Positions 51,769-53,731 of a stretch of 53,731 nt of DNA are shown here, piece after piece. Source of the DNA: Comamonadaceae bacterium (GTDB lineage Bacteria; Pseudomonadota; Gammaproteobacteria; Burkholderiales; Burkholderiaceae_C); the NCBI GenBank assembly GCA_947378785.1, contig CANCLK010000013.1, positions 1-53,731 on the forward strand, given 5' to 3'. Below the pieces are notes generated by a model. The model was given only the letters and a program-made list of their open reading frames with translations, searched no databases and was not told the DNA's origin. Made by a program: the position numbers and the translations under genes. Positions within the stretch are counted from its first letter, which is position 1. Each line of letters starts with the position of its first letter.

Positions 51769-52310
51769 GAATCAGCTCCGGCCGGCCCCAACCGCGCACG
51801 GCCTTGCAAGGAAATACAAAGCGCCCGGATGCTGTCCGCCGGCACGCTGCCAGCCGGTGTGAAGACGATCGTCTGCGCCGCAGATTTAGCACTGCCTGTG
51901 GCTTGGTAAGCAATGCTGTGGCCAGTCGAAACATTGCTGAGGATCGCCGCCAAGGAGGGCAACGCTGATTGAACCCGCAACAGCTCTTCTGGCGGACCAT
52001 CGTTGGCATCATCAACCTGGCCATTGCCATTGCCGTCGGCAAACACGAGCCAACCATCAGCCCAGGCCGTACCATCGCGGGTGCATGAAGTGCTATTGGA
52101 GGACTGGCACACCAGCACGGGCCTGGTGCGTTTGAGCGCTTCGGAGCGCGCATAGCGCAAATCACCCAGCAAAGCCTCAGCGGCTAGCAGCACGGAACGC
52201 TTGACCCACAAACTCCTAAAACTGGGTGCCGCCAACGATGTCACCACAGCCACCATCGCCAACACCAGCATGAGTTCCACCAGCGTTAAACCAATTGCGC
52301 GACGAGTCAT
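51759..52310 (-). CDS. fimT: Pseudopilin FimT/GspH family
   Basis: A 183-residue pseudopilin. The leader MTRRAIG is followed by LTLVELMLVLAMVAVVTSLAAPSFRSLW, with Glu at position 5, and then the GspH/FimT domain ending in a C-terminal Cys pair (ALCISLQGR and GADSCS). It is the first gene of the minor pilin operon. FimT can bind DNA in some naturally competent bacteria, so a role in DNA uptake is possible; the pilus assembly role is better supported. Confidence 0.9.
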   Translation of the reverse strand: MTRRAIGLTLVELMLVLAMVAVVTSLAAPSFRSLWVKRSVLLAAEALLGDLRYARSEALKRTRPVLVCQSSNSTSCTRDGTAWADGWLVFADGNGNGQVDDANDGPPEELLRVQSALPSLAAILSNVSTGHSIAYQATGSAKSAAQTIVFTPAGSVPADSIRALCISLQGRARLGPAGADSCS

Positions 52311-52411
52311 CCAACAAATAGTAACTACTTTTATTGTGTAATCTAAAAATTTATTGATTATTTATAACTACTTATTTCATTGGAGCGCAGAACGGTAAAC
52401 TCGCCAACGTG

Positions 52412-53497
52412 ATGAAACTCGCCCTTCAGCTTGCCCTCCAAGCGCAAAACCAGACCGCGCCCAACCCGGCGGTGGGCTGCGTACTTGTGTCGGCCCAAGG
52501 TGACGTGATTGGCCAAGGACAGACCCAAGCGGCCGGTAGCGCCCATGCAGAAGTGATGGCTTTGCGCGATGCCGCCAGTCGAGGCCATACCGTGTCAGGT
52601 GCCACCGCCTATGTCACGCTGGAGCCGTGTTCACACCAAGGCCGGACCGGCCCCTGTTGCGATGCATTGATAGCCGCCGGCATTGCCAAAGTGGTCGCGT
52701 CGATTGCCGACCCGAATCCGCTGGTGTCGGGTCAAGGCTTTGAACGTCTACGGGCGGCCGGCATCCCTGTTGAGGTCGGTCCCGGCGCTCAGGCCTCACG
52801 CGAATTGAACATTGGGTTCTTCAGCCGCATGCTGCGCCAAACGCCTTGGGTGCGGATGAAGATGGCGGCTTCTCTAGACGGCACCACCGCGTTGGCCAAC
52901 GGGCAAAGTCAGTGGATCACTTCGATCGAGGCAAGGACAGACGGTCATGCTTGGCGCGCCCGCGCATCGGCGGTGCTCACCGGCATTGGCACCTTGCTGC
53001 AAGACGATCCCAGCTTGGATGTGCGACTGGTCGAGACACCCCGACAGCCGCATCGCATCATCATCGACAGCCAACTTCAAACGCCGCTTGATGCGCGGAT
53101 TTTCAACCCCGACGGCCAAGTCTGGATTTACACCGCCAGCACCGATGAGGCCAAGACCCAAGCACTGGAAAACCGTGGTGCGAGTGTCACCAGCCTACCG
53201 GGCGCGGGCGGCAAGGTCGACTTAGCCGCCGTCATGCATGACCTCGGCCGGCGCCAAATCAATGAACTGCATGTCGAGGCCGGCTTCAAGCTCAATGGTT
53301 CTTTGGCGCGCGAAGGCTTGGTCGATGAATTTCTTGTTTACCTCGCGCCCAAGCTGCTCGGTCCAGGTCAAGGCATGCTGGCACTGCCGGCGCTGCAAAC
53401 CCTGACGGGTGTGGTGCCGCTGGAATTCATCTCTGCAGACCGGGTCGGCCCCGATCTGCGCTTGGTCGCCCGGATTGAAGGACGCGGGACTTTTTAG
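52412..53497 (+). CDS. ribD: Bifunctional riboflavin biosynthesis deaminase/reductase RibD
   Basis: RibD deaminates and then reduces the pyrimidine intermediate in riboflavin synthesis. The 361-residue protein has the zinc deaminase motifs HAEVMALRDA and EPCSHQGRTGPCCDALI near residues 45-85, then the reductase domain from about 140 (RQTPWVRMKMAASLDGTTALANGQSQWI), with VLTGIGTLLQDDPSLDVR. ATG at 52412 is directly preceded by a GTG at 52409 that is equally possible. No FMN riboswitch is visible in the 98-base spacer upstream. ribE follows after 85 bases. Confidence 0.93.
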   Translation: MKLALQLALQAQNQTAPNPAVGCVLVSAQGDVIGQGQTQAAGSAHAEVMALRDAASRGHTVSGATAYVTLEPCSHQGRTGPCCDALIAAGIAKVVASIADPNPLVSGQGFERLRAAGIPVEVGPGAQASRELNIGFFSRMLRQTPWVRMKMAASLDGTTALANGQSQWITSIEARTDGHAWRARASAVLTGIGTLLQDDPSLDVRLVETPRQPHRIIIDSQLQTPLDARIFNPDGQVWIYTASTDEAKTQALENRGASVTSLPGAGGKVDLAAVMHDLGRRQINELHVEAGFKLNGSLAREGLVDEFLVYLAPKLLGPGQGMLALPALQTLTGVVPLEFISADRVGPDLRLVARIEGRGTF

Positions 53498-53582
53498 CTT
53501 TATTTGGCCTACTTGGCCCAATGATTTAGGGCCTTCGCGACAAAGCTTCACGATAGTGGCCATTTCCCTGCGAAAATACCGT

Positions 53583-53731
53583 ATGTTTACCGGAATCATC
53601 ACCGGCGTGGGGCGCATCGTCGCTATCCATAGCCTGGGCAGCTCTTTGGACCATGGCAAGCGACTCACCATCGAAACGCCATCGGCTTACCTGAACGACG
53701 TCGGTCTCGGCGACAGCATTGCGCTCAACGG
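53583..53731 (+). CDS. ribE: Riboflavin synthase alpha chain, N-terminal fragment
   Basis: The first 49 codons of riboflavin synthase, cut by the window end. MFTGIITGVGRI is the invariant start of the family, followed by GKRLTIETPSAYLNDVGLGDSIALN. It follows ribD in the order ribD-ribE common in Burkholderiales. It catalyses the dismutation of two 6,7-dimethyl-8-ribityllumazine molecules to riboflavin. Confidence 0.95.
   Translation, partial: MFTGIITGVGRIVAIHSLGSSLDHGKRLTIETPSAYLNDVGLGDSIALN

Noticed and set aside
52311-52411. Possible FMN riboswitch before ribD
   Set aside because: The spacer is under 100 bases and AT-rich, with no RFN-element core sequences.

Overview
The window reads as a chromosomal segment of a betaproteobacterium of the order Burkholderiales, most likely family Comamonadaceae (Rhodoferax/Limnohabitans/Polaromonas-like). 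The grounds are seven Bug-type (TctC family) periplasmic receptors, a phasin, a bioMNY biotin transporter, a Burkholderiales-style fimT-pilV-pilW-pilX-pilE minor pilin cluster, moderately high GC and dense gene packing. The genus is an inference; there is no rRNA in the window. No insertion sequence, CRISPR array, prophage or plasmid gene was seen.

Layout. 1-146: 3' end of a GNAT acetyltransferase. 133-3322 (minus): a complete tripartite tricarboxylate transporter, tctC-tctB-tctA, with a palindromic repeat between tctC and tctB. 3422-3823: hslR. 3834-9882 (minus): a LysR-led catabolic operon of CaiB/BaiF CoA-transferase, HMG-CoA-lyase-type enzyme, isocitrate-lyase-superfamily enzyme, Bug receptor and an SDR-fold protein without the SDR catalytic residues. 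9963-16395 (plus, divergent from that LysR gene): a tightly packed seven-gene run of Bug receptor, alpha/beta hydrolase, bioM, bioN, bioY, acyl-CoA ligase and thiolase, the most unusual combination here. 16400-19148 (minus): nitroreductase, DUF3014 protein, SH3b protein, phasin. 19395-20753: OprB-like porin.

20756-33278 is a second catabolic block. On the minus strand lie a flavoprotein, NIPSNAP protein, two Bug receptors, a ThDP-dependent enzyme, a carboxymuconolactone-decarboxylase-family protein, a third Bug receptor, a cupin and an HSL-type hydrolase. On the plus strand lie a divergent LysR gene with inverted repeats at its start, an LigI-like amidohydrolase and an HpcH/HpaI aldolase, with one more Bug receptor facing them. 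Its substrate is unknown; the enzyme classes suit uptake and cleavage of an organic or aromatic-derived acid.

33279-53731 is core genome: tRNA-Ser(GCU), lysC, tilS, accA, an AlkA-like glycosylase, cysS, a TPR protein, two cyclophilins, lpxH, an MtfA-like peptidase, a DUF349 protein with an Arg/Gly-rich tail, a lytic transglycosylase with a structured leader, glyA, nrdR, the minor pilin operon (apparently without pilY1), ribD and the start of ribE.

The two catabolic blocks share a logic: each LysR gene is divergent from, or heads, a set of CoA-activating, lyase and hydrolase enzymes with Bug receptors. Only one set of TTT membrane subunits (tctBA) is present, so the other six receptors must use membrane partners outside the window or act as sensors.
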